From positions 2,666,001-2,730,000 of the forward strand of contig NZ_CP049857.1 in NCBI RefSeq assembly GCF_011299555.1: a DNA stretch of 64,000 nucleotides. Reading direction: 5' to 3'. Position numbers and translations under genes: made by a program. This DNA comes from Dysgonomonas sp. HDW5A (GTDB lineage Bacteria; Bacteroidota; Bacteroidia; Bacteroidales; Dysgonomonadaceae). Shown here one piece after another: positions 53,151 through 61,617 of the stretch; the stretch's first letter is position 1; every line of letters starts with the position of its first letter. A model generated the notes under the pieces. It saw only the letters and a list, made by a program, of their open reading frames with translations. It did not search any database and had not been told where the DNA came from.

Positions 53151-55505
53151 ATGAAAAAAATAATTTTTTCTGCTATCGCATTGATGGCAGCGGTTGTTAT
53201 GTCAGCTCAAAATAAGAGCATGGTAGATACAGTGTATTCTATCAGTGAAGTAGAAGTAGTAGATTTCAGTAGAAAAAAAGTAGAAATAGGCAAGTTGGAT
53301 GTTCCCATCGAATATCTGCCGATGACCATAAATACAGTGTCTTTCAAAGACCTTGAAATACGAGGAATTACCAATATCGAAGACGCTGTAAAATTTCTTC
53401 CCGGTGTGCGTATGCAAACCTCTTACGGAGCATTTCAAACCCTTACGGTTCGAGGTTTTAATTATACCCCCATCATGGTGGATGGTATAAGGGATGAACG
53501 AACTATGATAAACTCTTATCCTGTGGCTGATCTTACGGATATCGAGTCGATGGAATTATTGAAAGGACCGGCATCGGTTCTTTACGGACAATCCGTTATC
53601 GGTGGAGTTCTCAATATTGTCAGAAAATCGCCTACTCCTTACAATGTGGTGAATGCTCGTATGGCGTATGGAAGTTGGGAGAACAAACAAGCTACCATGG
53701 ATTTTGGCGGAAAGCTATACAAATCGGTCAATTATAGAGCATTACTCAATTATGCCGATCAGAACGGATGGAGGGATAACGGAAACAAACGTTTCTCGGG
53801 TTATTTTGCCTTAGCCTCTAAAATAGATGCCACAAGTAACATTGATGTTCGTGGAGGATTCAACCGTGACTGGTATGGTACAGAGATAGGTTTACCACCT
53901 AATATTACAAACGATGTGTACAGCAAAGATGGAACTCTGTTTCTTCAAAAAGGTCAGATGCAATCGGGGCTGAATAGAGAATCGCGTTACAACAGTCAGT
54001 CCGATTTTTTCCAAAACTACGGATGGAATGTTACCATGAAATACGATAAAAAGTTTGGCGACAATCTGAAACTTCAAAATTACGCTTCGTATTATGACGA
54101 TGATATTAATTATTTCGGAACAGAAAGTCTAAAATATCTGGAGAGTAACGATGCTATTTATGATCATTTCTATCTCACCAAGAATAAAGCAGGAGACGAA
54201 ATTCGCAAATATATCTGTCTCGATACCGTATATCTGGCATCTCCCCTGCGTTTTTCTCATATGGCGAAAACATTTAGCAATCAATTCGACTTGTCGGGAA
54301 GCTTTTATACAGGAAGTATTAAGCATAATTTCATCGGAGGATATACATTTTCGCAAATGAATCGTAACTCGTATACAGGGTATAATCTGGCACCCGTAAA
54401 CGATCCGCTTAATAGCAAATACGATGTGTATGGTCCCGGTCTTTATTCACATTTGGCAGTAAATAATCCTCAAAGTATGGGTTATATGAATACCTCTTTC
54501 AGCAAGGCCAATATCACTAAAAGTTATATGCACAGTATCTACTTTCAGGATTTAGTGGAACTCGATGATAAATGGAAAGTGATGTTGGCAGGACGTTACG
54601 ATTTCTTTAAGTATATGCGGGCAACAGCACCTACGTACGATGGCGAAAGACAATATCACCGATCGGAACAAACGGCATACAGCATTAATAATACATCGTC
54701 GTTTACCTATCGTGCAGGTGTTGTTTATATCCCGACAAAAGACCTTTCATTATATGGTTCAATGGCTTCGTTCTTTAATCCTTATCGTGATTTCTATGCT
54801 GAAAATGTAATCTATGTCGATGCAAATGGTAACAGGTTTTTTCCAACGGCAGGCAAAGAAATATTTAAACCTCAAACCGGTTACCAAGGTGAATTAGGAG
54901 TTCGTTATAATCTGGGAAAATATGCACAGGCAACAGGTAGTGTGTTTTATATCATAAAGAATAATGAAAAGAAAACCTTAAAAACGGGTGTTGTTGATGA
55001 AGACGGAATCACCAAATCGGTAGTGGGTCAGGTAGGTTCGTCTGAATCCAAAGGTTTCGATCTGGATATTACTGTTTTTCCTGCACAAGGACTTAATGTC
55101 ATGCTAGGGTATGCATATACGGATGCTACTATTCGTGACTTAAAAACCAATGAGTATATGGAAACCGAAACCCAAAAAGGAAATATGTTGACCGGTGTTC
55201 CTAAAAATACATTCTTCGCAGCAGCCAATTATCTTATACAAAAAGGAGTATTTAAGAACTTGGGTTTTGTGGCTACCGCTTCGTCTATGGATAAAGTATA
55301 TCGCAATACCGATAATACGTCTGAATACCCATCGTATTGGTTAGTTGATATGGGTGTTTCGTATAAGTTGAAAAATAACGTTCGCCTTTCGGCAAATGTA
55401 AATAATGTATTCGATAAAGAATATTTCAATCAGTCGTTAGGCTCTCAGATGGTTCCAAGTATGCCTCGTAATTTTTTGCTTACAATGGCTTATTCTCTAA
55501 GATAA
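53151..55505 (+). CDS. Siderophore-type TonB-dependent receptor
   Basis: A 784-aa outer-membrane receptor. Signal peptide (1-19), no regulatory-like N-terminal domain, a plug with ITNIEDAVKFLPGVRMQTSYG, LTVRGFNYTPIMVDGIRDERT and IESMELLKGPASVLYGQSVIGGVLNIV, and a barrel ending FLLTMAYSLR. The plug spacing is that of FhuA/ferrichrome-type receptors rather than SusC. Sitting after cbiK and before two PepSY proteins suggests uptake of a metallophore (cobalt or iron) or a tetrapyrrole. The cargo is unknown; riboswitch control is inferred from the continuous operon. Confidence 0.92.
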   Translation: MKKIIFSAIALMAAVVMSAQNKSMVDTVYSISEVEVVDFSRKKVEIGKLDVPIEYLPMTINTVSFKDLEIRGITNIEDAVKFLPGVRMQTSYGAFQTLTVRGFNYTPIMVDGIRDERTMINSYPVADLTDIESMELLKGPASVLYGQSVIGGVLNIVRKSPTPYNVVNARMAYGSWENKQATMDFGGKLYKSVNYRALLNYADQNGWRDNGNKRFSGYFALASKIDATSNIDVRGGFNRDWYGTEIGLPPNITNDVYSKDGTLFLQKGQMQSGLNRESRYNSQSDFFQNYGWNVTMKYDKKFGDNLKLQNYASYYDDDINYFGTESLKYLESNDAIYDHFYLTKNKAGDEIRKYICLDTVYLASPLRFSHMAKTFSNQFDLSGSFYTGSIKHNFIGGYTFSQMNRNSYTGYNLAPVNDPLNSKYDVYGPGLYSHLAVNNPQSMGYMNTSFSKANITKSYMHSIYFQDLVELDDKWKVMLAGRYDFFKYMRATAPTYDGERQYHRSEQTAYSINNTSSFTYRAGVVYIPTKDLSLYGSMASFFNPYRDFYAENVIYVDANGNRFFPTAGKEIFKPQTGYQGELGVRYNLGKYAQATGSVFYIIKNNEKKTLKTGVVDEDGITKSVVGQVGSSESKGFDLDITVFPAQGLNVMLGYAYTDATIRDLKTNEYMETETQKGNMLTGVPKNTFFAAANYLIQKGVFKNLGFVATASSMDKVYRNTDNTSEYPSYWLVDMGVSYKLKNNVRLSANVNNVFDKEYFNQSLGSQMVPSMPRNFLLTMAYSLR

Positions 55506-55506
55506 T

Positions 55507-56982
55507 ATGCTAAAAAGAATCATATATTCTATTCACAGGGTGCTGGGGACTTGCCTCTGTATCCTATTCCTTATGTGGTTTTTGTCGGGTTTTGTGATGA
55601 TTTATCACAACTTTCCGAGAGTAACACCGCAAGACCGTAACCGAGCAATAGGTATACTTTCTGCTGATATGCCCGAAATAGAGGAGGTGCTTAACCGCAT
55701 TTATCCGGATACTTCGATTCAAAAAATCAACCTGAAAATAACAAGTTACGGACAATCGGCTTTTGAAATCTCAACCAAAGACAGCAGCTATAATCTTGTT
55801 GCCGATTCGAGCGAGTTTATTCGAAAAGTAAGCTATGCACAAATCGAAAATTATGCCCAGAAATGGTGTTCTGCTGATATTGTGAAAGTAGATACACTAA
55901 GTGAAGTAGATCAATGGATACCTTTTAACCGATTGGCAAAAGATATGCCTATCTATAAATTTCACTTTGGAGATTCCGAAAAGCATCAGCTTTATATATC
56001 GTCACGTAGGGGAGAGGCTCTACAGTTTACCGATAAAAACAGTCGCTTTTGGGCATGGTTGGGAGCTATTCCACATTGGGTTTATTTTACTTCGCTGCGT
56101 CAGGACGGAGAATTATGGAATACTACCGTTATTTGGTTGTCGGGTTTAGGATCTGTTATGTGCCTATTAGGATTTGGTCTGGGTATTTATATGCTCGTAA
56201 AGCAATATCGAAGGAAGAAGAAACTAGGCACACCTTACCGAAAGTTCTCTTATAAATGGCATCATGTATTAGGTTTCGTCTTTGGGATATTCGTCTTCAC
56301 TTTTGTATTTAGTGGGATGATGTCATTGGCAAGTATTCCCGATTGGATTATCAAGGAAAGTAAACCATCGGGCAGACGAGGAATGTTCGGCTCTTCATCC
56401 ATGTTAAAAACACAAGCCTATCAATTAGATTATCGGGCGATCTTATTATACTATGCCAATGATGTAAAGTCTCTTGAGTGGACAGGCTTTGACAATACTC
56501 CGATCTATAAAGTCGTAACTACCGATAGTACCTATGTGTTGGATGCTTCTGCAAATAATATAACTCCACTCATTCTTACGGAGCAAGTTGTAAAAGATAA
56601 ATATACGAGTCAACATAAAGAACCGATTGCTGTGTCGGTAATGACCGAATACGATAACTATTATGTCGATCGTAAGAATAAATTACCATTGCCCGTTTAC
56701 AAAATAGATATAGATGATGCAGACAGAACGACTTATTATGTGAATCCTCAAACGGGAGATGTACGTTCTTTCACTACAAAATCACGCATGCACAAATGGA
56801 TGTATCAGGGATTGCATAGCTTCAACTTTAAGTTTTTGGCAGAACATCCCATTCTGTGGAATATGGTTATGTGGGTAATTATGATCGGCGGAACGTTGGT
56901 GTCGTTAAGCGGTGTCTTACTCAGTTATAAATACCTGCGACGAAAGTTTAAACGATTAACAAAAAAGAATTGTAAAGAATAA
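55507..56982 (+). CDS. PepSY-associated TM protein, first tandem copy
   Basis: A 491-aa inner-membrane protein with four main TM helices: about 10-32 (VLGTCLCILFLMWFLSGFVMIYH), 200-225, 253-278 and 445-470. PepSY-type periplasmic parts lie between, with YKFHFGDSEKHQLYISSRRGE and PVYKIDIDDADRTTYYVNPQTGDV. Conserved His residues inside helices (IHRVLG, HHVLG, LHSFNF) suggest heme binding, as in the FsrB/PepSY ferric-reductase-like group linked to siderophore receptors. It starts 1 bp after the receptor stop and overlaps its paralogue by 1 bp. Reductive release of imported metal is inference. Confidence 0.85.
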   Translation: MLKRIIYSIHRVLGTCLCILFLMWFLSGFVMIYHNFPRVTPQDRNRAIGILSADMPEIEEVLNRIYPDTSIQKINLKITSYGQSAFEISTKDSSYNLVADSSEFIRKVSYAQIENYAQKWCSADIVKVDTLSEVDQWIPFNRLAKDMPIYKFHFGDSEKHQLYISSRRGEALQFTDKNSRFWAWLGAIPHWVYFTSLRQDGELWNTTVIWLSGLGSVMCLLGFGLGIYMLVKQYRRKKKLGTPYRKFSYKWHHVLGFVFGIFVFTFVFSGMMSLASIPDWIIKESKPSGRRGMFGSSSMLKTQAYQLDYRAILLYYANDVKSLEWTGFDNTPIYKVVTTDSTYVLDASANNITPLILTEQVVKDKYTSQHKEPIAVSVMTEYDNYYVDRKNKLPLPVYKIDIDDADRTTYYVNPQTGDVRSFTTKSRMHKWMYQGLHSFNFKFLAEHPILWNMVMWVIMIGGTLVSLSGVLLSYKYLRRKFKRLTKKNCKE

Positions 56983-58451
56983 TGATACGAAAGTTTATAT
57001 ATTTCATCCACAGGGTATTGGGAGCAGTAGTTAGCCTACTGTTCCTAATGTGGTTTATTACAGGATTGGTTTTGGTGTACCATCCTTTTCCGAATGTAAC
57101 CCAAGAAGAAAAGAATCAGAGGCTCGAGATTTTGCCAGATTCTCTGCCCGATATTATGACTCTTGTAAACAAATTGCCGGAGGGCGTATCTGTCCGAAAA
57201 ATGCAATTGAGTCAATTGCAGGGGCAGACACTGCTATCCATATCTACTAAAGAAAACGAATATGTATTCAATGCCGATACTACCGAGAAAGTAAAGCCTT
57301 TAAACTATCAGGCAATCGAAAATATAGCAAAAGCATGGAGCAATGCACCCATCGAAAGGGTTGATACTCTGAAAGAATTGGAGCAATGGATCATGTACAG
57401 CAAGTATGAAAAGGAGCTGCCGATCTATAAGTTTTATTTTGCCGATGATGAGAAACATCAATTGTACATATCATCCCAAAGTGGAGAGGTACAACAATTT
57501 ACCGATAAAGATAGCCGATTTTGGTCGTGGGTAGGCTTTATTCCGCATACCTTTTATGTACCTGCATTACGTAAACATACACAAACGTGGATACTTACTA
57601 TTACTGTATTGGCTTCGCTCGGACTCGTGATGTGTTTAGCTGGTGTATATGTTGGAGTAGATGCTTATTACAGAAGATATAAGCGAAAAGCGAAGTTCGA
57701 AAGTCCTTATCGAAAGCGTTGGTATTGGTGGCATCATGTAGTGGGTATGATCTTCGGGATATTTCTTCTCTCTTGGGCATTTAGCGGAGTCATGTCGTTG
57801 CGAAAAGTACCTCAATGGATGGTGAAAACGCATGAGGAATATAAAATCCCCATGAAAATAAAAGGCAAAAGAATATCCCTCGATAAGTATCAGTTTGACT
57901 ATAAATTATTGAAACAGACTTATCCCGAACTGAAGCAAATAGAGTGGACTCATTTTCAGGGGATACCTATCTATGAAATTGTTGCAGGTAACCAGACTCT
58001 TTTTATAGATGCCTCCTCAAACGAAGCTAAGGAGTTATTTTTACCTTATGAGGCGGTCGAAAAATCAATACGTGCTATTCATGGTGATAGTGTTGCCTTT
58101 ACCGTGAAACTGATAAGCGAGTATGAAGACTATTATTTGCCTTGGAAACGGGATTTGGGTTTACCAGCCTATAAAGTAGAGGTTTCCGATGCAGACAAGA
58201 TCCTCTATTATATAAATGCAAAAACAGGCGATTATAAATACCTCAATCAGAACCGTAAAGCTCGTAAATGGATGTTTCAGGCATTACATTATTTCCATAT
58301 CAAATGGCTGATGGACAGACCTGTTCTCTGGACTGTGGTTTTGTGGACATTATCCATCGGTTGTATCATTGTTTCCGGTACAGGAGTTTGGTTGAGTTGG
58401 AAGTTTTTTAGACGTAAATGGAAGCAGAATTGTAAAATAAAAAAAGTATAA
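56982..58451 (+). CDS. PepSY-associated TM protein, second tandem copy
   Basis: A 489-aa paralogue of the preceding product with the same layout and length: start FIYFIHRVLGAVVSLLFLMWF, middle WWHHVVGMIFGIFLLSWAFSG, and closing LHYFHIKWLMDRPVLWTVVLW. The matched blocks are clear but the copies are well diverged, so the duplication is old. Intramembrane His pairs again suggest heme ligands. The one-base overlap with the first copy implies coupled translation and possibly a heterodimer. It ends 2 bp before the CobJ-CbiC fusion gene. Confidence 0.85.
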   Translation: MIRKFIYFIHRVLGAVVSLLFLMWFITGLVLVYHPFPNVTQEEKNQRLEILPDSLPDIMTLVNKLPEGVSVRKMQLSQLQGQTLLSISTKENEYVFNADTTEKVKPLNYQAIENIAKAWSNAPIERVDTLKELEQWIMYSKYEKELPIYKFYFADDEKHQLYISSQSGEVQQFTDKDSRFWSWVGFIPHTFYVPALRKHTQTWILTITVLASLGLVMCLAGVYVGVDAYYRRYKRKAKFESPYRKRWYWWHHVVGMIFGIFLLSWAFSGVMSLRKVPQWMVKTHEEYKIPMKIKGKRISLDKYQFDYKLLKQTYPELKQIEWTHFQGIPIYEIVAGNQTLFIDASSNEAKELFLPYEAVEKSIRAIHGDSVAFTVKLISEYEDYYLPWKRDLGLPAYKVEVSDADKILYYINAKTGDYKYLNQNRKARKWMFQALHYFHIKWLMDRPVLWTVVLWTLSIGCIIVSGTGVWLSWKFFRRKWKQNCKIKKV

Positions 58452-58453
58452 AT

Positions 58454-59866
58454 ATGATAAAAGGAAAAATTATAGTAGCCGGTATAGGTCCCGGATCAAA
58501 AGAAGATATAACCCCGGCAGTACTCGAAGCCGTAAAAGTTTCGGATGTGATTGTGGGGTATAAATATTATTTTCAGTTTATCACCGATTTTGTAAAACCC
58601 GATGCACAATGTATAGATACGGGCATGAAGAAAGAACGTCAACGAGCCGAAGAAGCATTTCGCTATGCAGAAGAAGGTAATGCCGTTTGTGTAATCAGTT
58701 CGGGCGATTCGGGTATTTACGGCATGGCTCCTCTCATCTATGAGATGAAAAAGGAAAAGCAAAGCGATATCGAGGTTGAAGTATTGCCCGGTATCAGTGC
58801 CTTTCAGAAAGCGGCTGCTATTTTGGGAGCACCCATCGGTCACGATTTCTGCATTATATCAATGTCCGATTTAATGACGCCTTGGGACAGAATCGAAAAG
58901 CGTATAATAGCAGCCTCATCAGCCGATTTTGTGACAGCTATTTATAACCCTAAAAGCAATGGCAGATACTGGCAATTATACCGATTGGTAGAATTGTTTC
59001 TCAAAGACCGTTCGCCCGATACACCGATTGGATATGTGCGTCAGGCAGGTCGTGACGAGCAGGAAGTGAAAGTTACTACACTCGGCGAATTTGACCCCGA
59101 AGACGTAGATATGTTTACGATTGTCATTATCGGTAATTCGCAGTCGTACCGTTTTCAGGAAGATAAAATAATCACGCCTCGAGGATATTATCGAGAAGAT
59201 GAGGTCGAAGGAGCTAAAAGTCTGGGACAGGATATAATGATCCGCAGTTTCAGAACCATCGAAAGCGAATTGAAGAACAAGGATATACCACTCGATAAGA
59301 AATGGGCATTGCTTCATGCAACACATACTACTGCCGATTTTGATATGGAAGATGTTCTCTATACAGATGAAAATGCAGTAGCCAATCTCTACAAAGAATT
59401 TACCGAAGGAACCGTTCGAACCATTATCACCGATGTTACTATGGTCGTTTCGGGCATCCGCAAAGGGGCTTTGGAACGTATGGGCATAGAGGCGAAATGT
59501 TATCTGCATGACCCTCGTGTTGCCGAGCTGGCACAATCTAAAGGTATTACCCGTACACAAGCAGGAATTCGTTTGGCAGTAGAGGAATATCCGGATGCTT
59601 TGTATGCTTTTGGTAATGCTCCGACAGCCTTAATAGAGTTGTGCGAATTGGTACGTAAAGGCAAAGCAAATCCCATCGGCATTATTGCTGCACCCGTGGG
59701 GTTTGTGAATGTGCGTGAATCGAAACACATGACTAAACCATTTAAAAATATCTCGAAAATAATTATCGAAGGACGAAAAGGTGGTAGTAATTTAGCGGCA
59801 ACACTTGTCAATTCAATTCTTACTTTTGATGATGCAGAACAATTAAAACCGGGTAGAGATGTGTGA
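58454..59866 (+). CDS. cobJ-cbiC: CobJ (CbiH)-CbiC fusion: precorrin-3B C17-methyltransferase / precorrin-8X methylmutase
   Basis: A 470-aa cytosolic two-domain enzyme. Residues 1-240 are a tetrapyrrole methyltransferase of the CbiH/CobJ type (IIVAGIGPGSKEDITPAV, VISSGDSGIYGMAPLIYEM, VLPGISAFQKAAAILGAP, SMSDLMTPWDRIEKR, IYNPKSNGR). From about 255 the CbiC domain follows (IMIRSFRTIESEL, LHATHTTADFDMEDVL with the active-site His, TDVTMVVSGIRKGAL, GNAPTALIELCELV, PIGIIAAPVGFVNVRESK). It joins ring contraction and the final methyl shift, two non-adjacent steps. The run is interrupted after it by the 431-bp repeat. Confidence 0.94.
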   Translation: MIKGKIIVAGIGPGSKEDITPAVLEAVKVSDVIVGYKYYFQFITDFVKPDAQCIDTGMKKERQRAEEAFRYAEEGNAVCVISSGDSGIYGMAPLIYEMKKEKQSDIEVEVLPGISAFQKAAAILGAPIGHDFCIISMSDLMTPWDRIEKRIIAASSADFVTAIYNPKSNGRYWQLYRLVELFLKDRSPDTPIGYVRQAGRDEQEVKVTTLGEFDPEDVDMFTIVIIGNSQSYRFQEDKIITPRGYYREDEVEGAKSLGQDIMIRSFRTIESELKNKDIPLDKKWALLHATHTTADFDMEDVLYTDENAVANLYKEFTEGTVRTIITDVTMVVSGIRKGALERMGIEAKCYLHDPRVAELAQSKGITRTQAGIRLAVEEYPDALYAFGNAPTALIELCELVRKGKANPIGIIAAPVGFVNVRESKHMTKPFKNISKIIIEGRKGGSNLAATLVNSILTFDDAEQLKPGRDV

Positions 59867-59903
59867 GTTATAGTTGATAATATGCGTTTTTTTAAATTAT
59901 AGT

Positions 59904-60334
59904 TTTTACTACGCGCAATCAGAGATTGCTTGTATTTCTTTTGCCCAAAGCCGCAAAAGAAATCAAAAAGGCTTTGTGCCCCGTGGTTCGCCTGCCAGAC
60001 TACACTTGTGAGCTAAACTAAACCTATTGCCTATCGGCACGTTCAGTTTTACGCTCACTTCGCTGGTCTGACAACGGCTGCACCACTCACGCACCGAGGC
60101 TGACGCACGCAAAACGGAATATCGTCCGTCAGGTTTACGACCTTGTCGATTGCACGGGGCACCCGCCAGGCTAAGAAAGCGTTAAGAAACAAAAGGATAT
60201 GGTTCGCAAACGTTTTCTTTTGTTTTAGCTTTCGAGTCCGTGGTGGGTCGGGCAAGAGGCACAGTCTTGATCTTTTGTTTCGTTTTGCATCAAGGTAAAA
60301 TGAAAAACAAACCCATAAGGGTGCGTTAGTAAAA
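59904..60334 (-). repeat. 432-bp interspersed non-coding repeat, copy B (inverted)
   Basis: The reverse complement of this segment matches 6341-6772 along its whole length. Its ends are TTTTTACTACGCGCA and GTGCGTTAGTAAAA, an imperfect terminal inverted repeat. The hairpin 59934-59944 / 59953-59963 equals that at 6713-6742 except for one base pair, changed on both arms (C-G to T-A), with the same loop. Another pair of arms, 60187-60195 and 60217-60225, also differs from copy A by one compensated pair. It fills most of the 554-bp gap between CobJ-CbiC and CbiE-CbiT. Confidence 0.85.
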
Positions 60335-60420
60335 TTGAATACTTAATTTTAATAACTGATTTTGCATGAAGTATAAAATAGTGGAGGCGAATAATTATTC
60401 GCCCGATAAATCAATCTAAT

Positions 60421-61617
60421 ATGAGATTTTACGTAATAGGTATTGATGATAATCAGCAACAATATTTCTCACCCGAAATAAAGAAGGTGATAAGTGCTCA
60501 TACTGTTTTTTCGGGAGGAGCACGTCATCATGAAATTGCAGAACCATTTCTACCCATAGAATATATATGGATTGATATAGTTGTGCCTTTGAAAAATGTA
60601 TTTCAACAATACCAGTCGCATCATGAAATAGTTGTTTTTGCTTCAGGTGATCCTCTTTTCTTTGGATTTGCAAATACCATTCAGCGGGAAATGTCTGAGG
60701 CTGAAATTATGTTATACCCTTCGTTCAATTCATTGCAAATGTTGGCTCATCGTTTGGTGTTGCCTTATCAGGATATGCATATTGTTTCGCTGACGGGGCG
60801 TCCTTGGTTGAAATTCGATCAGGCTTTGATCGAAGGACAACCCAAAATAGGAGTGTTGACCGATAACAAAGAACATATTCCATCGGCTATTGCAGAACGA
60901 ATGCTGGAATATGGGTATGATAACTACATCATGAATATTGGTGAATTACTCGGTAATAAGGAAAAAGAGAAAGTCTCGACTTTAGAACTGAAAGACGTTG
61001 TAGATAAGACCTTTCAATTTCCCAATAATCTGATCTTGATAAAGACCGAGACACGAAATCGTCCGTTTGGTATTCCCGAAACAGACTTTCATTTATTGAA
61101 TGGAAGAGCAAAAATGATAACTAAAATGCCGATCCGGTTACTATCCCTTAGTTTATTAGATTTGAGAGATAAGTCGGTATTTTGGGATGTCGGTTTTTGT
61201 ACAGGATCGGTTTCAGTAGAAGCTAAAATGCAGTTTCCTCATCTCGATATTTTTGCATTCGAGCAAAGGAGCGAAGGGACAGAATTAATGCAGACCAATA
61301 CTCGCAGATTTGGTACACCCGGTATAACTGCACTTATAGGTGATTTTACTCAGACTGATGTATCCAGATTACCTGCCCCCGATGCGGTGTTTATTGGAGG
61401 ACATGGTGGTAAAATGAATGAGATAGTGGCGAAACTTACCGAAGTTCTGAACCCCAATGGGGTAATTGTATTCAATTCGGTATCGGACGAAAGTCGCAAT
61501 ATGTTTTTAGATGCCATAAAAAATAATGGTTTGAAACTAGAACAAAGTATAACAATTAAAGTAGACGATTTCAATGCAATTGATGTAATGAAAGCAATAA
61601 AAATAGATAGACAATGA
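60421..61617 (+). CDS. cobL: CbiE-CbiT fusion (CobL): precorrin-6Y C5,15-methyltransferase
   Basis: A 398-aa cytosolic enzyme with the CobL layout. Residues 1-200 are the CbiE tetrapyrrole methyltransferase (FYVIGIDDNQQ, VFSGGARHHEI, VFASGDPLFFGFANTI, PSFNSLQMLAHRL, VSLTGRPWLKFD). Residues about 220-398 are the CbiT SAM-dependent half, with motif I WDVGFCTGSVSVEA and the decarboxylase/methyltransferase features DAVFIGGHGGKMNEIV. It methylates C5 and C15 and decarboxylates ring C acetate. It overlaps the next gene by 4 bp. The first 20 residues deviate from the common VxVVGIG start. Confidence 0.93.
   Translation: MRFYVIGIDDNQQQYFSPEIKKVISAHTVFSGGARHHEIAEPFLPIEYIWIDIVVPLKNVFQQYQSHHEIVVFASGDPLFFGFANTIQREMSEAEIMLYPSFNSLQMLAHRLVLPYQDMHIVSLTGRPWLKFDQALIEGQPKIGVLTDNKEHIPSAIAERMLEYGYDNYIMNIGELLGNKEKEKVSTLELKDVVDKTFQFPNNLILIKTETRNRPFGIPETDFHLLNGRAKMITKMPIRLLSLSLLDLRDKSVFWDVGFCTGSVSVEAKMQFPHLDIFAFEQRSEGTELMQTNTRRFGTPGITALIGDFTQTDVSRLPAPDAVFIGGHGGKMNEIVAKLTEVLNPNGVIVFNSVSDESRNMFLDAIKNNGLKLEQSITIKVDDFNAIDVMKAIKIDRQ

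Noticed and set aside
60055-60255. 66-codon minus-strand frame in repeat copy B
   Set aside because: Not shared in frame with copy A; part of the non-coding repeat.
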